DNA of 64,000 nucleotides from Tubiluchus corallicola (Eukaryota > Priapulida > Priapulimorpha > Priapulimorphida > Tubiluchidae), in NCBI GenBank assembly GCA_030141605.1, contig JAQGDQ010000416.1, forward strand, positions 124,001 through 188,000, given 5' to 3'. The notes beneath the pieces are model-generated. The model was not told the DNA's origin and did not search any database. It saw nothing but the letters and a program-made list of their open reading frames with translations. Shown here one piece after another: positions 11,134-46,500 of this stretch. Position numbers and translations under genes: made by a program. Position 1 is the first letter of the stretch. Each line of letters opens with the position of its first letter.

Positions 11134-13098
11134 TCTTTTTAATTAAATTAATGGAATGTTACCTCAGTTGTCACAAGTTTTAGTAAACAGCAAGGCTGGT
11201 GTATTTTTATTCTATAGGTTTGATTGTAATAATGCCAAAGAGAAATGAAGCCAAAGAAAGTTTAATCCTTGTGAACTACAAAAAATATGTAAAAACTTTG
11301 GATAATCTGCAACCTATGTTACTTTTTTGTATTTTATCACCGTGAGTCTAATATATTTGTCAATTCTATAGTTCTGTCAGTGTTGCTGATACTGCTAGTA
11401 TGTACTTATTATTAAAACTCATTGTCCTCGTGCAAAACTCAGTAGTAGTGTCTGTGGTGCTATCAATTCCTCTCTTTTATATTTAAAACTGTAATTATAT
11501 GTAAATAGTAATAAATAAAATTTTAAAGAAAAACAATGAATTAAACTAATTAAATAGACGTTTAAACAAACATACTCATTTAATGGCATACACATGTCAA
11601 GCAGAACCGAACAGTACCACATAATGAGAATGACCTTAAATAACATACTACAACCAATAAACGTACTATAACAGTACACAGTAACACTAATAATCACAAC
11701 ACAGAATGACCTAGTTGACTGGCAGTATTCCATTACTATGATATAAAATCAACAACATATTTAATAGCAGGCTAACAAATTGAAACAATGACAATACGAA
11801 ACTGATTTGAGATATGCTCAAACATTTGTACATTTACTCTAAATCTTTAATGGGGTAAACTGGCATTCAAATACAAAGCACTTAACTTTGACAATTCAAA
11901 ACGAATCATTTTCCATGATGTTACGATGCAAGTTGTACAACTTTACTACTGAAGGACAGGGTCACAAAGTTCATTCACTGGCATGGTACTTTTACAGACA
12001 CAACAAATAATGCCGTATTTCAAAAAAAAGTTGAAAATGATTTTAATTCAATGTGACTGTTATTAGCAGTTGAATTTGATTTTCTGAAAAAAGTCGCAAT
12101 TTTAAGGTCACAGAATTCATACCCGAAGGTAAGTCACAACCATTAATTACGGTCAGTGTTAGATAATTTCATTCAGTAAATGAGAGGAAAAGCAAACATT
12201 GCTTGCCTAATTTTGGAAAACAATCATAATTTGTCAAAGAGGTAATAAGTAAACAGCCAAAAATTCCAATCAAAATTTTTAAAATTCTCAAAAAATATGA
12301 AAGAGAGGGATCATGAAACTCTTGCAGGTCCAAAATGAAATGTAGTTGAATGACAGTTTGTGCTGAAGACTATGAACACGAATGCACATGTTTAACACAA
12401 AGTTACTAAATACTTTGTTGTATCATTTTTGACAATTGATATTACATTTGACAAAAATTAGTATTAATGACAATGAAAAGTATTACATTAAGCATTATCA
12501 GAGACATTTAATAATGAAGAAGTAGTTGGTGAATTAAGATTGAATTAAGAAGTAAATGATCACAAACTCTCCATTTTCTCATTTTAATTTCATATTTCAA
12601 GCTTAAGTTCCTATTGATATTCTAATAGTGGATTAACTCCATCACATGACGTTTTCCAGCTTGAGTTCAACAAAATGACTCAATTATATCTGTATTTAAA
12701 CATTTCAGAAGAGCTTTGATGCAAGTGAAAATCATTTTATTCTGATTAAGGATAAAACAATTTCATTTCAAAAATTTTGCAAACACCCTTAGACAAAATC
12801 TGACATAGTTTAAAAACTAGCCTCTTATTTGCTATACCAGTCACAGAAAAGATATAGATATCAAAGCAAAACAAACACCAGTGATTTTTCATAGTTATAA
12901 TTCACCAATGTTCAAATCACTCCTACATTCTGCAAAGTATATCTAATTTATTTACATAAAAATTTTATCTTAAAATGGCAAAATTTCACAAAACACATGA
13001 ACACCATTAAATAGCCAGTGACTATTAGTTATGATACATAGTCGTCATATTATATAATAATTAATGTACTGACTAGATCAGGATTCATTAATGCACAT
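11134..13098. other. Convergent 3' flank between the PNT gene and TBCD
   Basis: This AT-rich interval separates two genes that run toward each other. TTTATT (AATAAA on the minus strand) at 12947-12952 is a possible poly(A) signal for TBCD, about 150 bases past its stop. The 104-codon minus-strand frame at 11419-11733 is hydrophobic low-complexity sequence without family similarity and is not called. Nothing else can be supported. Confidence 0.4.
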
Positions 13099-34300
<21,202 letters not shown>

Positions 34301-34849
34301 CGTACGTGTCATGAAAATACAGAGCATCGAAAAAACGTCATAATTCATTCATTCACTTCGTTGGTCATTTAAAATTTTCGTCAGGCATTCAGATAGTTTT
34401 CAAATAATAAAAACAAATACATTTTGCTTTTTATAAGCAACACGTTGTACAAAAACAACCAGAACTAATTGCCAATTATACAACAATAACAAACAACAAA
34501 TTTGTACACTAAAATAAATTTACTACACCATCGTGTCGCTTTAATCGCTTGTATCATGGCAGCTCACTAGTAGGGTTAAGTAAGCGTGTTTTAGTGTTTT
34601 ATTAAATTTTAAGTGCTTTGTTTCGGTGTATGCAAAGATTAAATCGCACACTCGCAGTGTAGATAGCTCACGAGCAGTTTCACGTCACAGATTTACTTCA
34701 AAATATGGGGGAGGGGGTGTTCACACACCGAGTCCATTCACAAACATAATTTAGAATGTAAATACGTGCCAAAGTTAACATTATGTGCTAGCAAGTGGTG
34801 GAGCGGCCTAGATATCTCCAAGGGGCACACCTAGGATGGGATGGATTGA

Positions 34850-35065
34850 TTTTTTAGATATCGTCACTGTTCAAAAAACTTTAAGCGTTGATTTACCGTT
34901 GTTGCAGAATTTTGAAGATGTGCTTTGTAATTTGGACAAAAGAAATACATGTGGAATATTCCTAGAATTGACCAAAGCATTTGATACCGTGATTCCTCCC
35001 CACAAACTTAAACACTGCAGAATTAGAGAAACTCTACTTAAACTCTTTGAGATGATCATCATTGC
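34850..35065 (+). pseudogene. Short LINE reverse-transcriptase fragment
   Basis: The frame reads CGIFLELTKAFDTVIPPHKL, a diverged copy of the GIFLDLSKAFDTV motif that holds the first catalytic Asp of non-LTR reverse transcriptases; here that Asp is Glu. The rest of the domain is missing. It does not overlap the larger LINE at 32380 and is probably another family. Confidence 0.55.
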
Positions 35066-35384
35066 ATAATTATAAGATAAACAAGTGGATGTTTTTGATT
35101 GTGTCAAAAACTGTGGTAAGATTTTGCATCTGCGACTGAAAATGTTTTGGGTGATAGCTTGACAGCTTTTGCTTCTTAGATAAATATTGCTTTTCAAAAT
35201 AATTAACATCAAATATGTATCACTGTTGTGCATAAAAGCTTCATATTAGCACATTCAAACAAATTTTAAGAAAATGTAAATTAAATATCTTAATTTTGGA
35301 AATCAGTGAAACCTGACAGAAGCATTTTGCACAATTACTAAACTGTGTGAGTTGAAAAAAGATGTTAAAAGGTACGAAACAAAA

Positions 35385-35475
35385 ATTTTTAATTGGGAAT
35401 GGAATCCACAACTTTCAAATGGCAATCCCAGCATGCTAGCAGTTAGGCTAGCAAGGATTAGTATGAGTTCATTTT
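35385..35475 (-). repeat. tRNA-derived SINE-like fragment
   Basis: On the minus strand TAGCCTAACTGCTAGCATGC is A-box-like, and about 25 bases later GTGGATTCCATTCCC is a decayed B box. The order and spacing match the head of tRNA-derived SINEs. It has drifted too far to be a working tRNA gene. Confidence 0.4.
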
Positions 35476-35892
35476 TTTACCAAGCACTGTGGTGAGGCGT
35501 TTGTGAAACACACCAGTTTTATTTGGCGGCAATCGATTTTTGCACTCATTTAGCTGCGTTTGGAAAAAACATATCATCTTGTAGCCCTGTTCTTTCTCTT
35601 TCTAAAGAGTTATAAAACTCTCCCTTAAAAGTTCCAGTAACAAACCCGATGAACACTTTTTCTGGACGTTTCGCAAACTTTTTAACACTGAAATTCCAAC
35701 TTTTTATCGTTAACCTGTGAACACTTGAAATATGTGAAAATATTCACATCAGACAACACAGAATGACACTGAGTGAATGATCTTCTTATAGCTTGTCGCG
35801 CTGCCTTGTCACATCAGTAATTCATGATAGTGTTTCATCTGTTTCAGTGTCATTTAAGCAGCTTCCAATCGATGCCGTAACACGATGTGACT

Positions 35893-38800
35893 ATGCATGC
35901 TCATTTGACTCGTCAAGAGGTATTTCATGAAAACATTACTGTACAGAAACTTTACATTCCCTCAAAGTTATCGATTTGTGATGTGAAAATTGGCTTGCTG
36001 TTTGGCTGGCAAGATTTATCTTGCAATGCCAGTTGCATTATTTCTGTCTTACCATGGTCGAGTGAAGATGGTAATGTCTGTTTTAATAAAGCAATTGCTG
36101 GGTTTTCACACCTTGGTTCTTTTTATGCAAGAACACGATGCTTGCAAAATTGCAAAACTGGAAAATGGGCTTTGCTGGGCATTTTAGTAAAGAGAGAAAA
36201 TGAGTCAGAGTGGCTTCCTGAACATTTTGAACTACTTCGTAGTAGATTAGAAAGTAACAGCTGGTTCGTTATAGAGAAAGACAAGTGCAATGTTATACGT
36301 GCTACTTTTGCTAAGAGAGTGACAACAGACATTTCTGATACTGACAAACATCCTTTAATGTGTATATATTATGAACCAGATGATATTATGCGTAGTCAGA
36401 TTTTGTATAGTGATATACCATTAATGCCAAATGATCTTCGAGCTCTCAAGATGATAGTGGATAAATTTGGAGCCTTTAACAGGCATCATTTGAAAGTCGA
36501 AAGTGAGACCAGTGATTGGCCTAATAGACTTGAGTGGATTGACTTGATAGACAGATCATCATTGCCTTATCAAAATGACATGCAAAAAACATCTATTTCG
36601 AGGTATGATTTACTTTGTTTAAAGAAAACTACCATGCAGTTAGGTTATTTAAAATTTTGTTCTTTGGCTCTGTGAGAAAAACATCTGTAGAAATCTATGC
36701 ATCCTTTAAAAAAATATCTTTATTCAGTGACCCACAGTTATTAAATTTCAATACCAAGTTTATCTGGAAGAAAGGAACTTGAAAAAATCATGAACATATT
36801 CACTTGTTGTGGGTTTATTTTTGTGTTAATAAATGATCTTGAAATTAGGATTATAAATATTTGAAAAAAATGTATTTTTCTCTTGAAATTAATGCATTTC
36901 TGTTTGTGTTAATTACAGGTTCCAGAATCCACTGTCACGGATGCTGTCTTTGTCTTTAACGTGGTGTCAGATTGAGCATAGATTCTATCAATTGAAATCC
37001 ATTGTAAACTACAGAAGAACTTCCTTTCTATGGTAACCATATTTCATAAATTTGAATTAAAAAATTGTTTTAAATTCGGTTCTGTAAACCTTAAATTTAA
37101 AAATGTTTTTGAACATTGAACGCTTATGTGCTTAATGTACATTAATTGAACATCTTGTGTTAGTATCAACTGCGTACAGGTTTTTCTAGTTTTGTCAGCT
37201 CAGCAGCAGAGCTTACTTAGCGAATATGGTTGTGGTGGGACTAAAAGCTTACTTTTTCTAAAGATACTAAAATGAAACACTGTATTGACTGAAGTATCTA
37301 TGCCAATAGTAGGAACCACTCAGAAGCAGATTCTGTAGTAGTCACCTATCCATTTTTTCTTGTGTCAGCTAGTGTTCATTGTTGCTTAATCTTGATCGCT
37401 GAGCACATAATCAGTGATCATGTGATCATGTGATCATTCAGGCATCATCCCACCCTGCATACATGAACCATTTTTATGCCTTATGCATCTGAATTCATCT
37501 TAGAGGATTAGTGTCATTAATAAACAAGATTCCAGTCTTGCCACAACAGTACCCATCAACATAATAATTGAGTGCTGGATTTTTGCTTCATCAGTAGGAA
37601 AAAATTACATTAATTTAACCCCAATCCTAAGGCTTTGTCCAAGGTTTAATGGATTCAAACAGTGTCAAACATGCAGTAGACTAAGTGTAATGGTAAGCTG
37701 TGCCATATACTGGTATAATTAACAAAAGTCTCTATAGATTATTATCAAGCCTAGTTAACGACTAGAATGACACTTGATCTAACTCATATGATATGTGTAT
37801 GATGAAAGTCTAATGTGGAGAATACTTTTTCTGTTTAGCAGGGGTAATACTGCATTATTACTAGCTACGGACATTTTGTCTGGCATTGTTATGATCTGGG
37901 TGATTTCTTCCTTCCTGGCCACCAATCAGTTCCATATGGCTGGTAGCATACTCAGAGCAGCTGAGGTTTGTACACTTTAGATATTTACTTACAGTGGCGG
38001 CTCGTGTATAGGTACTGTGGAACTGCAGCACCTCCTATTTTCACTCAATATTATCGATAATATTCAATATAATCAGTCTTTAGTTTTTTCTTTATACTTG
38101 TACAGAACCAGAACACATGAGGATAGTACTGTTTGCTTCGCAATCCAGTACAATGACCTCCAGTAATGCAGCATTTGGCTGTTGTGCGCATGCGGCCTTG
38201 CGCAGTTTTTTTGCGCACATGTCTGAACCCAGTTAGAGACAGTACTGTTGCTCATACAGTTTGTTGTCAGTTGTCACATGCTTCCCGTTAATGGATCAAG
38301 CTTGATCTACCACAATTTAGGCTATTACTAAGCAAAAAAGTATTTTTTGGTGTAGGATTTTATCAAGTTTATGTATAAACTTTCGTATGTTTGTTTTGTT
38401 TTACACATTATTAAAACGATCGCTAAAAATTTTCTGTAGCAGCACCCCCACTCATTTTAGTCAGCTACGAGCTGCCACTGTTTATTTATTAAAAAACATT
38501 AAAATTCTGCAAAGAGTTCAAAAATACTTGACAATGTTTTTGCAGGTTATTGTATATTTGGTACAAGAACTATTGCAATGGTTAATGGGCATACCTGCAG
38601 GCTTGAAACTCAACATTCCACTGAATTATACCCTGGGAAAGTTTTTCTTGTATCACATGCACCTTTGGAAACGTAAATATATTATTGTTGTCTTTTCTGT
38701 TGTTTTTATACTTGTTTTTACTATTTTGTATAATTTTCTTGATGTATTTTGAAGATTAAGTGTAGTGTGATGTTAATGTTTTTTCACGACTTCCAGATTA

Positions 38801-41800
38801 AATTAATTTTACTCTGTAAATGTCTACTGTTGATTAGTGTAATGTACTATGATTATATAATCACGCACTGATAGTTGTTTAAATTGTTTGTAAGTATAAT
38901 GCTTTTTTCAAGGATAACGACCAATCTCCAAGACTATGCTTTAGAAGTTATCTCATGATTTGTTTTTAATATTTCTTTGACTAAAGTTGATTTTTTAACG
39001 GAGCACGTAAATTTCAGGTTACATTGTTCTCCTAGTCAAGCCTTATCTGCCATCATTACTGTACTGCATTGGGATGATGGGTTGTGGAGGTGTCACTTTC
39101 CTGCTGAGCATGTTTGGTGATCTCATCTCGTTACTAACATTTCACGCGTATTGTTTCTACATTTATGCAGCAAGGTAAGCCAAGCATCAATGGTTTTAAA
39201 TTCTTTGTTATCGGTACCTACGAAATTAAAATGTCCCACTAAAATGCAGCTGTTTTTGATGTCAGGAAAGTTTCTTTTGTAAGTGCAGTCAAGTCTGCCT
39301 AAGTCATATCTCTGGGCACTAATTAAATGTGTTGTACCACTATGAATATGTTCAGAGAAGCCCATCATCTGATCCACTTTGAGTGGATCTCACTGCAACT
39401 TAATAGGTCATGGCTTAGTAGCTTAACGTTTGCATTTGCCATTGAGTGTGAAACCTCTAATGAATCCTGCGCAGTGTCACGGTACATGAATTTTTCTACA
39501 TTAGGTCACAGTAGCACGCTCCTTAATGAATAAGTATCTCTGCTAGACAAATATGATCATCTTATTGGGATCAAGGAATGGATAAGCTTGAACAAACATT
39601 CTTGCAGCTAGGCTTATTGTCATTTACAGAAAAAGTACATTGTATCTAGTTGCACTTTCAAATTATTACACAAAAAGGACCACATTTGCAACTATATTCT
39701 AAAATCTACTAAATCCTGTAAAACTAATGCTTTTGTTTAACACTCATATGATTGCATGTATTTCAGACCTATACAGCTATTTAAGATTATTTTGTATCTT
39801 AGTCTATTGTGAGACATTGTGAACTTGTTAATACTATTAATAAATAAATATGCTTATGTAGGAAATCTACTAAATTGTTTTTTGTTAGTTTTTCTCCACA
39901 GTCACAGTATAATCACAACTTGTGCTACATGTCTACTTATCACTATAATTGCATGAAGCGTGAAATTAATAATAAATTTATAATAGAGCAGTCCTAAGGA
40001 TTAAAGTCGTTTTGCCTTAGCTTGGATAATCAGTTACTAAGTGAGCCAAAGGAAAAATTTCCAAATAACTTCTTTTAATTTTTCCTTTTTAGTAAGCGAA
40101 TAATTTTACTTTATACTTCACTTACTTGCTTAGGTAGATAAAATTCTGAGTAATTTTTTTTATACCTCTACCTGTTTTGTTTCTAGGTTGTTCTACTTGA
40201 TGATTTTTGGACTGAAATCTCTCTTTCGCTTGTTCCGTGGAAAGAAATGGAATGTCCTGAGACAACGGATTGATTCTTGCTCTTATAATATGGATCAGCT
40301 GTTTGTAGGATCTATTCTTTTCACTGTGATACTATTCTTGCTACCAACAGTGGCAATGTACTACATAGTTTTCACTAGTGTAAGTCCCATTTTGAGTGAT
40401 AAGAAATCTGTGTTTCAAGCTGAATGGCCGTGCTACTTTTTAGCTGATGGTTATAGTAGGGCTAGAACGAACTAATCATATATATAGTCTTCTAGATTGA
40501 GATGCATTTAAATCTCATTAAATAAATAGTCGGAGACTGTATGGCAGAAGAAATTGTCCAAAGATAAATTTTCCTGAGGTCAGTCATCCATTTACTAATC
40601 AGGTCCAGCACTGCTGCCCGCTGAAAAGTGCTCAAGAGTTTGAGTGACATGGTTTTTACACAATAATACTTGCAGTAAGTTAGGCAAAACAGAACATTTT
40701 TAGACGAATTTAGTGACATGGCAAGAATGATCGAACCTCTGAAATGCTTTGGAATTTATCTGAAAAACGAGAATGGACTTTTAACTAATTATGCGGCTAA
40801 GTGCTTCCAGAGCATGATTAACATTAACTACTGGAAAATGCTTCATTCCTATTTCCATAATATTATTATTAGTATTAAATTTAGTTAATATTTCCTTCAC
40901 ATTTTTTCAAACAAGGCTTGAAGAAAAGTCTAGCATTTCTTCCTTTACTCCCACTTGGTTCTTCCACTGTAGCATTGTGCCAATTTTGGGGCACTCTGCT
41001 TAAAAGAAGAAATTACTGTATCTAGAACAACAGTTCTTCATAGCTAGTGTATTCAACTAACAACATTTTATTGTGGTCCTTCTTAATTGATATCCTGCTG
41101 CATTTGAAAAACCAAACTATTGCGGGAAAAACAGATGTAGGCATAATTATGTGTAGCGTGAATAACATTCTTTTACTGTATCTTTTTCCAGCTGAGATTG
41201 ATTGTACTGATGACACAGACATTGCTAATTCGATTACTAACATTCATCAATACGTGTCCCATATATGCTGTAATCTTATGGCTGCTTCAGTCTGCATCAA
41301 TAAAAGGTAAATACTGTTACTGGATTTTAATCAATTAAGTCACTATGAATGACTTTTCAAAATACAATAGCAATTACTAGTTATTTTTCAAAACATTTAA
41401 TCATTTTAAAACAAAACAATTTTAAATGCCTGTTACTATAACTAGAGATCACAAGTTCTCAACTGACAAAAGTAGTACCCATCTTGCATATATTTGTTCA
41501 TACTCTTAAAATGGATGTAACTATTCAATTTGCTTTGCAATTTCGCTTGCTAATTGTGCTGTAATTTTTCACTTTTTGCTGAATATGTTGAACTATGTCA
41601 TTTAAATGATAGCTATTGTTGTAGGAATGTAGGTAAAATTAGATGATGTTGACTTTTATGTAAACTTCACGACCTTGAAAATAACGCCAAATAGACTGAG
41701 GTCACGCTTTCATTTGTTATCATTTATTATTATCACATTCAGTTCAATATAGTGACATTCTATACATGGTGACAAACTATCAAGATTGTTACTTCATACT

Positions 41801-42354
41801 GTACTTCATACTTCAATTGTTATGTTTCATGCATTATCATTATCATAAAAGAATAGTTTTTAGTTCATGATTTATGTCATTCCAAAGCCTTGGACCAAAA
41901 TTTCCAATGAATTTTTGTGCCACGTCTTTTACAGAAGTTAATGACAAACTCATTCATTCTTTAGAAGGTCATTGTGATGTTTTAATTTTCTGTAACTTGC
42001 AGGCAATGTTAGATATCGCATCCTTTCTTCACCACATGATGAATGCTTATGGATGAAGATGGAGGTGAGTGCAAAATGTATTTCGAAGTTCGTGAATGCA
42101 TTAATCACTAGTGTGTCAGCAATAAATGTCACGTTTGTTTGCATTTCTTTTAGCTGATATTTTGTTGTCTTATTTTGATGTTTTTTTATTATCAAATATG
42201 CATTATTTCTTTCCAGCTGAAGCCAGTGTTGTTAAGAGACTTAATTGATCAGTGTCACCGTCAAGAAATTCAACCAAACTTTCAAGGCCAGGGAACAACG
42301 GATGGTCTCCTGTCGTCGCTTGTTCAAGGGAAAATTATTGCAAAACTTGTTTGA
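35893..42354 (+). CDS. PIGQ: GPI GlcNAc-transferase subunit Q (PIG-Q/Gpi1), complete, nine exons
   Basis: Subunit of the ER-membrane complex that moves GlcNAc from UDP-GlcNAc to phosphatidylinositol, the first step of GPI-anchor synthesis; Gpi1/PIG-Q is thought to stabilise the complex. Exons: 35893-36602, 36919-37032, 37842-37965 (or from 37839), 38546-38672, 39018-39174, 40187-40379, 41192-41306, 42003-42064, 42217-42354. They total 1740 nt, 579 aa, with phase kept throughout. Landmarks matching human PIGQ are [58 protein letters not shown] and [19 protein letters not shown]. Several hydrophobic segments from exon 3 to 7 fit the known multi-pass membrane topology. The N-terminal 240 residues are far less conserved. 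The start was taken as the first ATG (35893), shortly after a short out-of-frame ATG-TGA at 35885. The TAGCAG acceptor of exon 3 allows one extra codon. Confidence 0.95.
37992..38480. mobile_element. hAT-type non-autonomous element, 489 bp (family A, copy 2)
   Basis: Ends CAGTGGCGGCTCGT and the inverse of CAGTGGCAGCTCGT; flanking 8-mers TTTACTTA (37984-37991) and TTTATTTA (38481-38488), 7 of 8 matching. It is homologous to 21521-22071 in opposite orientation. It fills most of the 580-bp PIGQ intron 3, starting 26 bp after the donor and ending 65 bp before the next exon. Confidence 0.85.
39123..39377 (-). pseudogene. Possible LINE endonuclease fragment
   Basis: The frame includes [19 protein letters not shown], which resembles the ILxGDFN motif of apurinic-type LINE endonucleases with the catalytic Asp changed to His. 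The frame is short and isolated. It begins just inside PIGQ intron 5 and its first bases overlap exon 5 of PIGQ. Low certainty. Confidence 0.3.
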
Positions 42355-43566
42355 AAATTCACTTGCCATAGATTATTTGCACATAATTATTATAATGCTT
42401 TTTGACACTAACTGATTAATCGACACCTCAATGAAGATGAAAGATTAACTAAAAAATGCCAGTGTGTCAGCCGATAGCAGATTTACAATCCAGGATTTTA
42501 TATTCTGTCCAGACCAACAGACCAGTGACATTTTTTTGACCGTTTTTGTGATGATTTTAGCAGTTTCAGGTAAGCAGTCTGTAAATCCAATGCTCAAATG
42601 ACACACAACTACAACCATAATTGAATGTATAGATTTGTTGGCCGATTTTACAAATCCTTTATAAATCACGTAAAGGGAAAAAAATTTCCAACACAAGTGG
42701 CATATTTAGCTATTAATAATGCAGGTGTTGACGTGTTGTATTAATTTCTATCAAAAACAGTTATAGATGAAAAGTCAGATGTGCAGAAGTACAGAAAAAG
42801 AGCAATTTATTATCACAGCAAAACTGCAGGACACAAAACACGTTATCTAAAGTATGTGTAAATTGATTACATTGTACACTGTACAAATTGTTTTCTAATA
42901 CATTATTACTAATAATGTGTAATATCGAAAAAATTGTGTTATCAAATTGGTAAATAAGAAGCATATATGTTGTTTACTGCAGAAGTAAATGGTGGAGCAG
43001 AAACCATTAATCAAAAAAAGATTAACTGTCAACTAATGAGGATAAGATTGAATATGATTTAAATCTGTTTCATATATGAGCAACATTGCAAGTCTGTATT
43101 TCATTAATTTAACCAGAATAACCTGCTTTAGTAACTTGGGCGGAATACTTTCTGAATCTAATAACACTTTAAAAATACCTTCACTTATCAATATGGGACA
43201 TTTACTGCAATTCCTGTATAAAATGATTCTGTATGTATATATGATAATAAACTACATAAATACAATACTCATGGTTTCATCACACAAATGGTTTAGTTTC
43301 TCTATAAAAACTATTGCATAGTAGCTATTATATCTAACAACAAAGCAATTACATATAAATAAACTAAAGCTAGAAACAATTTGTATCTCGATGGCCAAAA
43401 TTAGTAAAATGTGAACTATATGACCACTTGTATTTGCAAGCACTTCAAATCTAATATTACTTAGCAGCAAAATCAGAATTAACGGGATCTCTCTTGAGCA
43501 AAATTGTCTGTAATATGTACTGCTGTAAATTGGTCTTCATTACCAAGTCATGTCCATGGACTTTGC
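42355..43566. other. Tail-to-tail spacer between PIGQ and CCP110
   Basis: About 1.2 kb of AT-rich 3' flank for two convergent genes. AATAAA at 43246-43251 (+) and TTTATT at 42806-42811 (AATAAA on -) are the only candidate poly(A) signals I noted, both rather far from the stops. Taken at face value the two transcripts would overlap. Nothing else is seen. Confidence 0.35.
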
Positions 43567-46500
43567 TCACTTCCAAGGCTTTAGTCCACGTTTTCCGGAT
43601 TTTTCTTTTTTGGTCGACTGACTCGACTTTGGCACATTTTTATACAGGCTTCTCCGAACTGACTTCCTTTCAGTTAGCTTTTCTGTCGACAAATAAAAAA
43701 ATAAATAATGCTTCATAAGGTGCAAATTACTAGTTGCTACAACAAACATATTTTTCATTGAGCTAAAATTATAGTGCATATTTTTGCACTAGGCAAGAAG
43801 CACCAAAATAGCAAACGAAATAAAAATATTTGAATTTTAAAAACAATTTAGCTTCAATAGTTCAACAATCTTTTTTCTTTTATTTTATTACGATAACATA
43901 TTCGTTATTATTATTTTTTATTATTAACACCAAACAACAATAAAATCTAACAAAACACGATAACCTGACATTGTATACATCGGATTTTATAATTACGTTA
44001 ATATTCTAATAAAATGAGCATGACATGATATCTATATAAATTGTTGCTTGCATTATAGTTTGAAACATTACTTGTGCGGCTATAATGCAATTAATGATGC
44101 AGGAGTTAGGTACAAAAAAGGGAAGGTAAAAAAGTGACGGAATACTAGTGGAGAGTGCAAGAGAAAAGAAATTAGTAGGATTAGGGTAATGAAATGATGT
44201 GATTGAGAATGAATATGAGATTGCTCTTTAGGATATCGAAAAAAGTACATATAAATTTATGAACAGAAGTACACTATGTACACTCGCAATGTTTAACAGT
44301 ACAGTAATATCAAAAAAGAAATCTTCTTGCACAACTGTGACAACAAATTCTTGGATACCGACTATTGTGCTACTTTACTGAATTTTTTACAAAATTAACA
44401 AAAGTTGCTATTATTTTTAATTGTTCACAAAAAATACGTTATTTAAATTTTAGCAACACAACAAAGCTTCAAATGCTTTCATGCAGCCACAAACTGTAAA
44501 CTGTAATTCTCACTTTAACAAAATAGAATATTTTGTAAACATGTCACTCAATCGAAGATTTTGAAGTTAAATTACTGATGAAACAAATTGTCCTTATGAA
44601 AGTTAATCTCTAAATTACACTTCCGTCTCTCAAGACTACTGTAAGCCCTTTTCTGTAAACTACAGGCTTCTTTGCAGTGTAAGAGGCAAGCAGCATTCCT
44701 TAGAGATAAAATTTCTGAGATATAATTCAATTTTACATAACGCACAACAGCCACTTATGTTAGCTCAGTACTTATTCTTATTCTATACAAGATGAATTGT
44801 ATAGTTCTGGCTTTTCTTCTTATGTAGTCGCTTCTCTAACTTATTATATTTTAAATCAATGACGTTTAGCAACTACTTTCGTTTTTTAATGTTCTTGTTT
44901 TGCTCTCGAACATGCTGTTTTGACAATTTATCTGTAATTTTCAGCTGATGAGACTGCCTAGGGTGAAAGTTTTTGAAATAAAAATACCTAATCATTGAGA
45001 CTATAAAAGGTGTTACATTTTTTTGTTAAAGATGGAAAGATGACAAGTCTCAGGAGAGCTCCCTCATATTATATGTACTACATGCATTTTAAATGCAAAC
45101 CTGTTTGGTTTAATCTCTGTGTACCAGACATTGGTCGGAAATTCTCTTTCTGACTCCCTTTATCATCACTATGATCCAGCTTTGGTTTCTTTGGACTATG
45201 ACGTCTAATCGTGACATTAGCAGTCCAGTGACCAGATTTGCGTGGCATACTGAAACTATTAAATGAGCAATATAGTAAATATTGTATAGAACTCCACTCA
45301 TATAATAAGAAACATTTTTCAAAATTCACAGTTTTATACAGTTACTAGAATAAATACATGATACATTTGTGTTCTTGTAATTTGTGAATTGCTTCTTACT
45401 ATTTTTAAATATATAAATATATGTACATCCACCACCAATTTTGAAACAGAAGTAAAATTTGCATTAAATTAAGCCTCACTATTATGAAATAACTGTTTTG
45501 ACATTATAACAGTATATTGAAATTATAGTAGTAGTAAGTAGTCGTAGTAGTAGTAGTATTTTTATTGTCATCAAGGCCACCGAGATTACATGTACATTTA
45601 CAATAACAATACGTGTAACGCATATTACAACTGAAACAAATATTAGTCGGAGTTTACAAATTTTGCTAAAGTATAGTACAAAATACCCTGCAATAGTAGT
45701 AATTTTTTTTAACGTAATAACATCCAAAAAGGTATTAATAACCAGATAACAATTGATAACAACCAGATATACACGAGTAGTTAATCCAATCAGTGCAGAT
45801 ATCCAATAATGCTTACTTCCAATGCGTTAGATAATTATCATTATAATGTTTTGTAATAATGGAACTTATGCAAACCTTTGACTTTTCTTTCTGTCCAGAT
45901 ACTTAACAGTTGCAGACGAAAGGACACTTTTTCTGCTGATAGCTTCAGCTGACACCGTTGCTGCTTCCTATGTAACATTGGTTTCATTTAATAAATACAA
46001 TTAATGTTGAAGAGACTTACAAGATTGTGAAGTAAACTGCTCAATATCATTTACTGCACAAATCTGATCATTTTCGGAAATTTAAAGTGTTTAGGTTACA
46101 AGAGCACAATGCTATACTTAACACAAACTGACACAGCAGCTTTTAAATAAATTCAGCAAACAAACAGAGCATACAAAATGTCATATTTTCTTTTGAGAAT
46201 CCGTATATATATATATAAGGAAACATGTAATACAAAACCTAATAGCAGTATGTGAAATTGTAAATGAACATGCACAAGAGTTTCAAGTTTATTTCAACTC
46301 ATTTTAAATTTTATTTATTGAATACTTGAAACATTAAAAGTAGAATAGAGTTAAGTTTTGAGCCTTCATATACAATGAAAGTTTCCTGTACGAGAAATTT
46401 TAATAATGGCTTATTCATAAAATCATTACCCTCTCTCTGGAATGCTTTTCTTGGAGTAATTGTCGGTCATGAGATATAATAGCCATGCGCTCAGCTACTG

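Larger units (their letters stand above)
34301..35892. promoter_or_regulatory. Head-to-head spacer between TBCD and PIGQ
   Basis: The two start codons are 1.6 kb apart and point away from each other, so both promoters must be here or in upstream exons. No TATA box or paired core elements could be identified with confidence. The stretch also holds a LINE fragment (34850-35065) and a SINE-like piece (35385-35475), so a compact bidirectional promoter is not obvious. Confidence 0.4.

Noticed and set aside
11419-11733. 104-codon hydrophobic minus-strand ORF
   Set aside because: Low-complexity AT-rich sequence in the 3' flank of two genes, with no family similarity or splice sites.
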